From assembly GCF_000027225.1 (NCBI RefSeq), contig NC_013892.1, positions 2,046,001 to 2,110,000 on the forward strand: a stretch of 64,000 nt of DNA, in the 5' to 3' direction. The notes beneath the pieces are model-generated. The model ran no database searches and was not told the origin of the DNA. It saw only the letters and a program-made list of their open reading frames with translations. Position 1 is the first letter of the stretch; the number at the start of each line of letters is the position of its first letter. Below are positions 1-7,603 of the stretch, piece after piece. A program made the translations under genes and the position numbers. The DNA is from Xenorhabdus bovienii SS-2004 (GTDB lineage Bacteria > Pseudomonadota > Gammaproteobacteria > Enterobacterales > Enterobacteriaceae).

Positions 1-474
1 TCATTTATCAGTCATCGCGCCCTGCAGCGGGCAGATGACCACGGAGAGAAAATTGGAAGTACCACCAGCGAACATGATATCCGATGGGAACCCCTGACCT
101 CACAGGACATTGTTAATGAGCGTGTGGAGCAGGTTAAAAATGTGCTGACGGCAGAGGTTGACGCTGAACCGCCCGCCAGCTTTATGCGTTTGCCAAAATT
201 ACAACGGTGGCGCAATACCCAATGGCTGAAATGGGTGAAATCCCAGCCCTGTGCGGCCTGTCAACGTCCTGCCGATGATCCCCACCACATTATCGGTCAT
301 GGGCAGGGCGGGATGGGTACTAAGGCGCATGATTTGTTTTGTCTGCCACTTTGCCGGGAATGTCATGACGACCTGCATCGGGACAGGCTGGCATGGGAAG
401 AAAAACACGGTAGCCAGGTGGATTTATTATTTCGTTTTTTGGACAGATCGCTGGGAATAGGGGCAATCAAATAA
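1..474 (+). CDS. DUF968 (HNH-like) prophage protein, 5' end cut by window edge
   Basis: The reading frame is already open at base 1 and ends at TAA 472-474, so only the C-terminal ~157 residues are visible. The tail carries a paired-Cys/His pattern (CAACQRPADDPHHIIGH, then CLPLCRECHDDLH) typical of the DUF968 family, small HNH/zinc-finger-like proteins found next to antitermination genes in lambdoid prophages. The stop overlaps the ATG of the following Q-like gene by one base, the usual translational coupling in phage middle-gene blocks. Its function is not established; a DNA-binding or nuclease role is inferred from the Cys/His ligands. The missing N-terminus prevents judging whether the gene is intact. 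Confidence 0.75.
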   Translation, partial: SFISHRALQRADDHGEKIGSTTSEHDIRWEPLTSQDIVNERVEQVKNVLTAEVDAEPPASFMRLPKLQRWRNTQWLKWVKSQPCAACQRPADDPHHIIGHGQGGMGTKAHDLFCLPLCRECHDDLHRDRLAWEEKHGSQVDLLFRFLDRSLGIGAIK

Positions 475-1188
475 TGACTAAATGGTATTCGCATGACTTG
501 CAATACGTACGCACGCAGATTATCCCCGCATTGTTTGATATTGCCGGTGAAACCAAGGGGCAATTGGCGGCATTTGAAGACTCTCCACTGACATGTACAG
601 ATCACTATAATTGCGATACATAAGGTTTCCTAAATACAATTGAATTAGCGCAATAAAGCCCGTATTAGGGTGGGAAATCACTGGGTCGTACAGGATACCG
701 ATCCGGTTTTTTGTCTTGAAACCCGCATGAGAAAACAGCCCAAACCGCCTATTAACCCGATAACATACAGGGGGAGCTCGTGGCGGCGGGCAGTACTGGC
801 CATGGATAAACCCAAACTGGCATGGGTACTGTACTGTTATGCACATTCCCTGGATTATCGCTATCAGGTTGAAATATGCGAATATCTCTGGGGAGGCTTT
901 CTGGCAGGGCAAACAAACCGTCGGTTATCAATCAAAGTCAGCACGAGATTGAAAGGATTGGTATGGTTGGCCGTTCAGCAACGTGCCAAGGGGTGTCGTT
1001 CAGAGAATTTCTTATCTTATACCAGATCAGAATTGGCCAGCTTGACTGGGGTGAGTTTATACAATTGGAAAAATAATTATGCGGCACATTGGATAGCCTT
1101 GGTGGAGTTATGCGAAAACATGGATAGAGAAGCACTCCAAGATATCATCAGATTAAGAATTAAACAAAAATCAGACCATGATCTATAA
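474..1188 (+). pseudogene. Phage Q-type antitermination gene, disrupted
   Basis: A frame starting ATG 474 (MTKWYSHDLQYVR...) stops at TAA 621-623 after 49 residues. A second frame from about 725 to TGA 1186-1188 carries the rest of a Q-like antiterminator, with a conserved block around SSWRRAVLAMDKPKLAW, a helical middle and a basic C-terminus. Between them, at 610-651, lies DNA matching a Tad2-like gene further on in inverted orientation, which supplies the stop and shifts the frame. Intact Q proteins of this type are about 200-230 residues and let RNA polymerase read through late-gene terminators. This one should be dead unless the downstream frame, which has an ATG at 670, makes a truncated product. 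The placement after a DUF968 gene supports the prophage assignment. Confidence 0.6.
610..651. repeat. 42-bp inverted copy of a segment of the Tad2-like gene
   Basis: Bases 610-651 are the reverse complement of about 1633-1674, with one mismatch seen by eye. In the forward copy this DNA encodes IIQLYLGNLMYRN of the Tad2-like gene. The inverted copy sits inside the Q gene and breaks it. No IS ends flank it, so it looks like an illegitimate-recombination scar or the remains of another family member. Confidence 0.7.
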
Positions 1189-1262
1189 AACTTGCAAAAG
1201 TGTCCGAAATCAGCCATATTTTAATTAATTCTGATATTTTGCCAGAATTGTAAGTAATAAAT

Positions 1263-1292
1263 TAACCCACTTAATAGGTGGGTTTTTTACTG
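1263..1292 (+). terminator. Rho-independent terminator after the Q relic
   Basis: AACCCACTT and its partner AGGTGGGTT form a stem around a short AT loop, followed by a run of six T. The remaining bases to 1523 are AT-rich; the only other signal I see is AGTGAGGGA about 8 bases before the next ATG, a likely ribosome binding site. Confidence 0.75.
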
Positions 1293-1819
1293 CCCTGTAT
1301 TCAATAAAGGGTATTTGTAATCAGCAGCAAACTTCAAATTGACAGCTCCCTGAATCACGTACTCGACTAATAGACAGATTTTATAATGCGCAACCCTATT
1401 TAAATGCGTATTAATTTTGCTATACGGTATTCAATTGATATAAAAACCCACCTTAAGTAATATTGACTGGCAATTTAGCAGTAGGATGAAATGACCTTTA
1501 ACGAATAATAAAGTGAGGGATTTATGTCTGAAATTAATAAGCCAGAGAAAACGAGTGCTAATCAAAATTGCTTTATCAACCCTGATCAATACAAAAATCA
1601 CGATGTAGTTGCACCCGTTGGTTCATATCCTTGGGCGATAATTCAATTGTATTTAGGAAACCTTATGTATCGCAATGATTGGGATTACCCCAATGAATAC
1701 ATAGGACTTGTTCCTGAATCAGGGGAAGGTGATAATCTTCCTTATGTTATTAAGAAGCGTATACACAATAATTTTGAACAGTGGCAGCCCGCACAAGAAG
1801 ATATGATGGCTTGTGATTG

Positions 1820-2601
1820 GGTCATGTATTAAATGATTAGATTAGGTATTAAAAATAATGTTCACGTTCAATAAAGGTTCCTATCACTTTATCGTGCATT
1901 TCTTCCGATTTTGAATACCCAATGGTTTTTCTATTCAGCCTTTTGATTCGGGTACGATGCGTTAAATTCGTTCTCTCTATACGCTGAGTAAACGCCTTTC
2001 CAGTCAAGTGCTCTTCCTCGGGAAGTGGGTCATAAACAACATAGTCATCCGTGCAGTAAAACCGAATAGTAAAGGAAGATAAGAGGGTAAGCAGCTTGTC
2101 TAACGTTTTTCGACTGCGATCGCCAAAAACATGAGCCACTATTCGCTTCAGGCGGGGTTCCCAAGCATACCAAAGCCAGCGTTGGTTTTTCTTATTGCCG
2201 ACAAACGACCATTGCTCGTCGATTTCACAGACAATCTGGATGCCACATTCCGCAAGGGGAAGTGTCGTTACGTTTCGGGGTCTGAGGTTTTTAATGTTTT
2301 CATGACGGTGGCGGTGGCGACTTTCAGGATCCGAGCGGTGTCACGAATTCCCCCGTTATTCATCGCGATATCGATAATCTGTTCTTTAACGCCGGGTTTG
2401 CAGGCCTGATAGGTATACGCCAACTGAAAGACCTTACAGCAGCTATAACAGCGATAACGAGGATGTCCGCCATTTCCTTTCCCATGTCCTTTGACCTGTT
2501 CTGATTTGTGGCAATAACGGCAATAGACATCAACTTTGGCCATACTTCATCCTTAAAAAGCCGGAAGCATATCACAGCAACTAACCATTTAATACATGAC
2601 C
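1820..2601 (-). mobile_element. IS1-family element, copy A (782 bp)
   Basis: Terminal inverted repeats GGTCATGTATTAAATG and CATTTAATACATGACC bound the element. It is flanked by a perfect 8-bp duplication, TGTGATTG, at 1812-1819 and 2602-2609. Size, repeat architecture and two-frame transposase fit IS1, although the sequence differs clearly from E. coli IS1. Near-identical copies lie at 4317-5098 and 49005-49786, and a solo end lies at 35289-35346. Confidence 0.93.
1849..2543 (-). CDS. insAB: IS1 transposase InsAB' (frameshift product), copy A
   Basis: InsA occupies 2543-2268 (91 residues). It has a zinc-finger start with CRYCHKSEQ and CYSCCKVF Cys pairs and a helix-turn-helix-like middle. 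The catalytic frame lies at -1 and runs on to 1849, ending ...HDKVIGTFIEREHYF. No full-length single frame exists. A short A5 run near the end of InsA (ATTAAAAACC) is the likely -1 slip site, as in IS1, where InsA alone represses and the fused InsAB' transposes. The catalytic part shows CEIDEQWSF, matching the first DDE-type aspartate region of InsB. One residue (Ile for Val in InsA) separates this copy from copies B and C. Confidence 0.9.
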
Positions 2602-3119
2602 TGTGATTGGGTAAAAATGGACTTCATGTTGTCTTTTGATCTTTTTATAGGAACCGCGAATGCAACATTACAAGGATCAGAAGGTCATGTTGCTTGGGGA
2701 TATGTAAAAGATGGGTACAAATGGGATGAGCAGGAGTGGTCGAAATCTTTTGGTGATTTGAAAGTCATTCAAAATAAAACAGGCATTGTGGAAACCACAT
2801 CATTTTATTGGCATGTAAATAGAGAGCATAGCGATGGAGTGATTCTTTGGCTCGCGTATTCTGATACTAGTCAAGAAAGTTTCCATAACTTGATAAATTT
2901 CTTTCAAACTAAAGAACTCCATATAACGGTTGATGGTATGACTTATAATCTAGGTAAAAGCTTAGATATTACAACTAAACCAGAATACGGACATGTAATC
3001 GACAATACATATAAAAATAATGATGCAAAAAAATTGGGTGCCATATTGAAACATACAGGTGTAACCAAGCGTCTTTATGTCAATTGGATATAATTATAAT
3101 TTGTATCTTGAATTCCAAG

Positions 3120-3146
3120 GCCTCGCACTCGCGGGGCTTTTTATTG
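3120..3146 (+). terminator. Terminator after the interrupted Tad2-like gene
   Basis: GCCTCGC and GCGGGGC pair around an ACTC loop and are followed by TTTTTATT. It lies 27 bases after the stop at 3093 and insulates the acetyltransferase gene that follows. Confidence 0.75.
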
Positions 3147-3239
3147 CAAAAAAAACAGATAAGAATTGCCATTCCCTTTGGTTGTAGTTACATGTGTAGT
3201 ATCCTAGTGTTATTGATATGTAGCCATTTGGAGTGTGGT

Positions 3240-3680
3240 ATGTTAATTGCGTTAGTTGATATAAATAAGGACAATTATGAAGCTGTCTGCGATCTATCTG
3301 TAACTGATGAACAGCTAGAATATATTGCTGAAAATGTGTTTTCTCTCGCTCAATCCAAGTTTTTTCCATCATATGAAACTCGCGCGATTTATTTGGATGG
3401 TACACCTGTTGGTTTTTTTATGTGGGTACCTTCTGATACCGGACAAAAAACAACTATTTGGCGTTTTATGGTAGATAAAAGCCATCAAAATAAAGGTATT
3501 GGGCGCAAAGCGTTATCACTAGCTATTGAGGAAATCAGACGGACAGAGCAATTGGAAGAAATAGAAATCTGTTATGACCCAAATAATCTTGTTGCGAAAA
3601 ATTTTTATGCCAGTTTCGGCTTTATTGAAGTTGGTATAGATGAAGAAGTTAAAGAAATGTTGGCGGTTATAAGGGTATAG
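3240..3680 (+). CDS. GNAT N-acetyltransferase (diamine/spermidine acetyltransferase-like)
   Basis: This 146-residue protein has the GNAT fold markers. A beta4-like strand TTIWRFMVDKSHQNKGIGRKAL carries the Q-x-x-G-I-G acetyl-CoA pyrophosphate loop (residues ~81-92), and NLVAKNFYASFGFIEVG matches the C-terminal N-x-x-A-x-x-F-Y-x-x-x-G-F motif. The order and the acidic N-terminus recall BltD/PaiA-type diamine or spermidine acetyltransferases, so the substrate may be a polyamine; that is inference. The longer frame from 3084 was rejected because ATG 3240 has a TTGGAG ribosome site and the GNAT fold begins there. It sits alone between two terminator-like structures. Confidence 0.75.
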   Translation: MLIALVDINKDNYEAVCDLSVTDEQLEYIAENVFSLAQSKFFPSYETRAIYLDGTPVGFFMWVPSDTGQKTTIWRFMVDKSHQNKGIGRKALSLAIEEIRRTEQLEEIEICYDPNNLVAKNFYASFGFIEVGIDEEVKEMLAVIRV

Positions 3681-3739
3681 TCACAAGTTCCACTCACCGG
3701 AAATACCGGATAATTGATCAGGGTCGGACAGTACATTAT

Positions 3740-3780
3740 ATCACCATAAAATCAATATCTTATATTGTTTTTATGGTGAT
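3740..3780. terminator. Long near-perfect hairpin downstream of the GNAT gene
   Basis: ATCACCATAAAA (3740-3751) pairs with TTTTATGGTGAT (3769-3780), and the stem continues with CAATAT/ATATTG around a 3-base CTT loop, with only one T-T mismatch. It lies 59 bases after the GNAT stop. With the T-rich inner arm it could act as a terminator in either direction, or it may be the core of a small palindromic repeat. Confidence 0.55.
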
Positions 3781-3931
3781 GTGAGCAGCACCTCGATCGG
3801 GGTTAGAGAACACCCCTGCATGCTAGATAAATCAATGTGTTAATCTGATTTTCAGCGAAAAAGAGATCACCTCCATGAAAGATGAATTTGAATGGTTTCA
3901 TAACCCTCTGGTAATACGGGAAGGTTCAAAT

Positions 3932-4144
3932 TCACTCGTTATTGTTTCGATACTTTTTACGCAGTCTGATTCCAAGGTTGACAAGGTAAATAGCCAGCAA
4001 GCTTTCAATTGAGTTATACAGCCAGTCCACTTCAATATCAGATGTCATCCACTTTAAAATTGAAACTGCGAGTAAAAATATCCCACCAAAAATAAGTATT
4101 AGAGGTGTTTTATCTCCGAATGGTAATTTTTCGAATTGTGACAT
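3932..4144 (-). CDS. Small two-helix inner-membrane protein, unknown
   Basis: This frame encodes 70 residues. Two hydrophobic segments are visible: residues ~13-33 (TPLILIFGGIFLLAVSILKW) and ~42-58 (LYNSIESLLAIYLVNLGIRL). A strongly basic tail follows (RLRKKYRNNNE), suggesting a cytoplasmic C-terminus. AAGGACT upstream of the ATG is a reasonable ribosome site. I do not recognise the family and no neighbour explains it; IS1 copy B lies about 170 bases downstream of its stop. Confidence 0.5.
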   Translation of the reverse strand: MSQFEKLPFGDKTPLILIFGGIFLLAVSILKWMTSDIEVDWLYNSIESLLAIYLVNLGIRLRKKYRNNNE

Positions 4145-4316
4145 ATCAAGTCCTTATAATATTTACCGATGGTTGTCTGATGTAAGTTTCACATATTCGG
4201 TTATTCTGAACAACTGGATCCTATCGCTATAAGAGTTTCGGTAGCGCGAGACAGTCCGGCTGAACTAAATCAGCCAAATCTATATATTGATTAATGGCTG
4301 GTATGGCACAAATTCA

Positions 4317-5098
4317 GGTCATGTATTAAATGATTAGATTAGGTATTAAAAATAATGTTCACGTTCAATAAAGGTTCCTATCACTTTATCGTGCATTTCT
4401 TCCGATTTTGAATACCCAATGGTTTTTCTATTCAGCCTTTTGATTCGGGTACGATGCGTTAAATTCGTTCTCTCTATACGCTGAGTAAACGCCTTTCCAG
4501 TCAAGTGCTCTTCCTCGGGAAGTGGGTCATAAACAACATAGTCATCCGTGCAGTAAAACCGAATAGTAAAGGAAGATAAGAGGGTAAGCAGCTTGTCTAA
4601 CGTTTTTCGACTGCGATCGCCAAAAACATGAGCCACTATTCGCTTCAGGCGGGGTTCCCAAGCATACCAAAGCCAGCGTTGGTTTTTCTTATTGCCGACA
4701 AACGACCATTGCTCGTCGATTTCACAGACAATCTGGATGCCACATTCCGCAAGGGGAAGTGTCGTTACGTTTCGGGGTCTGAGGTTTTTAATGTTTTCAT
4801 GACGGTGGCGGTGGCGACTTTCAGGATCCGAGCGGTGTCACGAATTCCCCCGTTATTCATCGCGATATCGACAATCTGTTCTTTAACGCCGGGTTTGCAG
4901 GCCTGATAGGTATACGCCAACTGAAAGACCTTACAGCAGCTATAACAGCGATAACGAGGATGTCCGCCATTTCCTTTCCCATGTCCTTTGACCTGTTCTG
5001 ATTTGTGGCAATAACGGCAATAGACATCAACTTTGGCCATACTTCATCCTTAAAAAGCCGGAAGCATATCACAGCAACTAACCATTTAATACATGACC
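4317..5098 (-). mobile_element. IS1-family element, copy B (782 bp)
   Basis: It has the same ends and length as copy A. No direct target duplication is visible: the left flank ends CAAATTCA and the right flank starts GAATTTAA. Its insertion therefore seems to have been followed by a deletion or inter-element recombination. It truncates a hemopexin-like gene on its right side. Confidence 0.92.
4346..5040 (-). CDS. insAB: IS1 transposase InsAB' (frameshift product), copy B
   Basis: InsA is 5040-4765 and the -1 catalytic frame runs to 4346. The protein is identical to copy C and differs from copy A by a single InsA residue. All motifs described for copy A (two Cys-x-x-Cys pairs, the A5 slip site, CEIDEQW) are present, so the element appears functional. 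Confidence 0.9.
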
Positions 5099-5299
5099 GA
5101 ATTTAACATATTGCGAGCCTTTAAAAAAATATAAATAACCATTTAAATTAATCACATCATCAATATTTATTTGAAACTCGATAGGAAGATCAGGCCAATC
5201 GTTACTGATAGGTTGAGGGTAGGCTATGTCTGCGCTTTTTAATATTTCATTATATCTGGTATTATCTGCATTAAGGAGTAAATAGACATTTGAGTTCAT
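5099..5299 (-). pseudogene. Hemopexin-repeat protein fragment truncated by IS1
   Basis: From ATG 5299 (GAAGGA ribosome site 9 bases upstream) the frame encodes about 67 residues and then enters the IS end. IDDVINLNGYLYFFKGSQYVKF matches one blade of a hemopexin-like repeat, where an aspartate and a Y-x-F-x-G-x-x-Y core are conserved. Photorhabdus carries secreted hemopexin-like proteins (photopexins), so this may be the 5' end of such a gene. A full protein would need several blades, so the rest has been lost. The DNA beyond the IS does not continue the repeat in any frame I tried. No signal peptide is visible. Confidence 0.55.
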
Positions 5300-5473
5300 T
5301 AATATATATCCTTCATAATTTTTAAATTTGCTATTGATTTTGCGTATTTATTAAATCCACTGTTCATAGGTAAAATACATTAATAATGATATTAAAATTA
5401 TTTTGCGAAATAGAAAGATTTACTCTGTGAAAATTAATATAAAAGATAGATTGTGGCAATTCTATATATTAAT

Positions 5474-5789
5474 ATACCCGTAATCATTGAAGGTGCTTGA
5501 TTTTATCCGAAATGGAGATCATTATCCTCGCTATGAAAATATTTATTACATCAGAACAAAAAATCAAACTTGAGCGTCTTCACGACACAACTCGCGATGG
5601 TCAAGTACGAGACAGAATAAAAGCTATCCTTCTGGCTTCTGAAGGGTGGAGTTCTGTGATGATCGTCAAGGCATAGCGACTCCATCAGACCACCGTTGAC
5701 CGCCATATCGGTGATTACCTCAATCAAGGGAAACTTCAATCTGATAATGGGGGTCTGATAGTTTACGTTCTCGAGAACAAACGGCACTG
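5474..5789 (+). pseudogene. 5' fragment of an IS630-family element
   Basis: The left end resembles that of the intact IS630 at 58506 (ATACCCGT...TTGAAG.TGCTTGATTT). The transposase starts at ATG 5533 and reads MKIFITSEQKIKLERLHDTTRDG, clearly homologous to the intact copy. An in-frame TAG at 5674-5676 interrupts the helix-turn-helix domain. Homology stops near 5789, where GGCACTGTTGCAAA, an IS26-like end sequence, begins just before the IS6 element. A 3' fragment of the same family lies at 36518-36610. Confidence 0.8.
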
Positions 5790-5803
5790 TTGCAAATAAA
5801 GTT

Positions 5804-6612
5804 GGTTCTGTCGTATTAAGCCGTGTCCGGGTATCATGCTGTTTTTTTGTTGAGTGATTCACCGATGTTCCTTATCCGAAAAGCCTTCCGGTGCCTGCAT
5901 TATCCCACCGATGTTATCGCTCAGTGTGTTCGCTGGTATCTGGCCTATGCGCTGAGCCTGCGTGACCTGGAGGGAATGCTAGCTGAGCGGGGGATAACCG
6001 TCGATCATTCCACGCTATCCCGCTGGGTTCATCATCTGATCCCGTTGAGGGTCAAACGCTATCGACGGAGCAAGCCTGCTGTTGGGCGTCGGTGGCGAAT
6101 GGACGAAACCTCTATCAAAATCAAAGGGAAATGGAGTTACCTTTACCGTGCTGCGGATTCAGACGGCGATACGGTTTATTTTTTGTTGACAGCCCATCGA
6201 GATAAGGAGGCCGCCTTGCGTTTCTTTAAAAAGGCGATGCGTCAGCATGGACAACCTGACGTGGTGACGATGGATAAAAGTGGCGCCAATAAAGCCGCAG
6301 TGGACGAGTTAAATCAGGGAAAACCTAAGGATAACGACATCATTATCCGGCAAAACAAATACCTTAATAATCTGATTGAACAGGATCACCGCAACATCAA
6401 ACGGCGAACACGTCCTATGCTGGGATTCAAGAATTTCAGACGGGCCCAGACCGTGTTGGCCGGGATTGAATGGGTCTGTATGTTGCGCAAAGGACAATAC
6501 CGACAAAAAGAAGGGTGTCCGATTTCACCCGCGGCATTTTTCTATCAATTAGCTGAGTAAAAATCAATCACCTCATCTTCACTCGTACTTTCTTTGTTAA
6601 TGCGACAGAACC
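5804..6612 (+). mobile_element. IS6-family insertion sequence (809 bp)
   Basis: The ends are GGTTCTGTCGTATTAA on the left and, reading inward from the right, GGTTCTGTCGCATTAA, differing at one base. A single transposase fills the element. The flanks ATAAAGTT and GTTAAATC are not a clear duplication, which is common for IS6 elements after cointegrate formation. Relics of the same family lie at 33820-33940 and 47819-47990. Confidence 0.88.
5865..6560 (+). CDS. IS6-family DDE transposase
   Basis: The 231-residue protein begins MFLIRKAFRCLHYPTDV. An N-terminal helix-turn-helix (LSLRDLEGMLAERGITVDHSTLSRW) is followed by the DDE catalytic residues: Asp in RWRMDETSIKIKGKW, Asp in VVTMDKSGAN and Glu in NNLIEQDHRNIKRR. 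Length and motifs match IS6/IS26 transposases and no frameshift is seen. ATG 5865 was chosen over an earlier in-frame start at 5823, which lies almost in the terminal repeat. Confidence 0.93.
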   Translation: MFLIRKAFRCLHYPTDVIAQCVRWYLAYALSLRDLEGMLAERGITVDHSTLSRWVHHLIPLRVKRYRRSKPAVGRRWRMDETSIKIKGKWSYLYRAADSDGDTVYFLLTAHRDKEAALRFFKKAMRQHGQPDVVTMDKSGANKAAVDELNQGKPKDNDIIIRQNKYLNNLIEQDHRNIKRRTRPMLGFKNFRRAQTVLAGIEWVCMLRKGQYRQKEGCPISPAAFFYQLAE

Positions 6613-6634
6613 GTTAAATCCGTTATGCTACTGA

Positions 6635-7363
6635 CTATTTTCTTTTGACTCGTTGGCTAACAAACGTATCAAATTCGCTGTCTGAATCTGAACGCTGAAG
6701 TCTTGATACTCGTTGGCTAACAAACGTATCAAATTCGCTGTCTGAATCTGAACGCTGAAGTCTTGATACTCGTTGACTAGCAAACTCATCAAATTCACTA
6801 TCTGGATTTGAAGATTTAGGTTTGTACCACCTATACAAACCATAGGAGGGATCATGCATCAACTGTCTCTCCCTCTCCTCGAAATAATAGTGACCACCTA
6901 TATCTGTCTTATCAATAAAATGACGGTTTATATTGGGTATTGAATGAAATTGCATCGTTGGATAAACTCGTGTGCCTCCTAATGAGCCTTTAACTGGCAT
7001 ATTGATATAATTAGCTAATTTTTGAGCAAGATTATTTGCTCCAGAGTAGCAAGCTATTATTCTGACACATTGGATATTTTTCCCTCTATTTTTTATATCA
7101 GTCAATAATGCATTGATTGTTTGGCAAAAAACACGCGGATTCATTCCAAAACTATTCACATATGCTCCCGCAAATAATATTGGACTGCCCACTGGAGAGC
7201 TGTGTCCTATAATATTGAGCCGATCTCCCGGTTTATGTTTTGGTGTATCTAAAAAATAATGAAATCGCTTCTCCTGATGAAAAATCACCTCAACCGTTTT
7301 CTGCAGCAGCACATCACTAGGCATTGCTATAATATTGGAAATTGTGTGCCGATATTCTCCCAT
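6635..7363 (-). CDS. Putative clan CD (caspase-like) cysteine peptidase-type protein with C-terminal 20-residue repeats; candidate T6SS cargo
   Basis: This 242-residue protein starts at ATG 7363, which has a GGGGGAG ribosome site; a longer frame to 7480 lacks one. The domain at ~35-150 has RLNIIGHSSP, a hydrophobic strand ending in a candidate catalytic His, and VRIIACYSG, a strand ending Ala-Cys. These match the two blocks that define clan CD peptidases (caspase, gingipain, C80), although His is followed by Ser rather than Gly. The tail consists of three copies of a 20-residue unit such as SDSDSEFDTFVSQRVSRLQR. It is the first gene after clpV, on the same strand. A homologue at 34593-35126 flanks the other end of the T6SS locus. 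An effector role is inferred from position only; no immunity gene is evident. Confidence 0.55.
   Translation of the reverse strand: MGEYRHTISNIIAMPSDVLLQKTVEVIFHQEKRFHYFLDTPKHKPGDRLNIIGHSSPVGSPILFAGAYVNSFGMNPRVFCQTINALLTDIKNRGKNIQCVRIIACYSGANNLAQKLANYINMPVKGSLGGTRVYPTMQFHSIPNINRHFIDKTDIGGHYYFEERERQLMHDPSYGLYRWYKPKSSNPDSEFDEFASQRVSRLQRSDSDSEFDTFVSQRVSRLQRSDSDSEFDTFVSQRVKRK
6651..6815. repeat. 60-bp tandem repeat inside the caspase-like gene
   Basis: Two units, 6651-6710 and 6711-6770, are identical to the eye over 60 bases. A third from 6771 to about 6815 has diverged. The period is exactly 20 codons, so copy number can change without shifting the frame. The identical units point to a recent duplication by slippage or recombination. 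Confidence 0.9.
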
Positions 7364-7603
7364 AACTCCCCCTACATTAAATTCAGCTTTTAATATATGT
7401 GACAGACACAATCTGCAAATGCAACGATACGCCAGAAATAGTTCATGCCAACCCAATGTATTCCGGCAGGCTGGCTTCACCTGAAAAACCGACTTGTTGC
7501 AAATAATCAGAATGAATAATTTTACTCAGAGATGGATGACGTGATTAGGGCGATGACCTTAAAACATCAACAACCCCTAATAAATATTCTCTTAATCACA
7601 AGT

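Larger units (their letters stand above)
1524..3093 (+). pseudogene. Tad2/DUF2829-like two-domain gene split by IS1
   Basis: The frame from ATG 1524 runs to the IS at 1820 and resumes in the same frame at 2602, after an 8-base target duplication (TGTGATTG), ending at TAA 3091-3093. Joined, it would encode about 260 residues. Residues ~33-98 resemble DUF2829, the Thoeris anti-defense 2 (Tad2) domain: a start like YPWAIIQLYLGNLMYRN, a central GLVPESGEG turn and an end like WQPAQEDMMACDW. The C-terminal ~160 residues have no family I recognise; they are rich in aromatic residues and beta-prone. Known Tad2 proteins sequester Thoeris signalling nucleotides, but this fusion's job is unknown. With the IS in place only a 102-residue N-terminal product ending ...CDWVMY can be made, so the Tad2-like half might still be expressed. 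Confidence 0.6.

Noticed and set aside
520..912. 130-residue minus-strand frame
   Set aside because: It runs antisense to the Q relic and owes its similarity to the Tad2-like gene only to the 42-bp inverted scar.
3875..4000. Short plus-strand frame MKDEFEWFHNPLVIREG
   Set aside because: About 41 residues, no ribosome site, and antisense to a better-supported membrane protein.
4309..5106. Possible inverted target duplication at IS1 copy B (CAAATTCA / GAATTTAA)
   Set aside because: The match is partial, inverted and AT-rich, so chance is the simplest explanation; no direct duplication exists.
6651..6815. Possible CRISPR or noncoding tandem repeat (60-bp period)
   Set aside because: The repeat is in frame within a gene that has a good start and ribosome site, and there are no spacers.
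7364..7480. N-terminal extension of the caspase-like protein (Met at 7480)
   Set aside because: ATG 7363 has a strong ribosome site and aligns with the start of the homologue at 34593.
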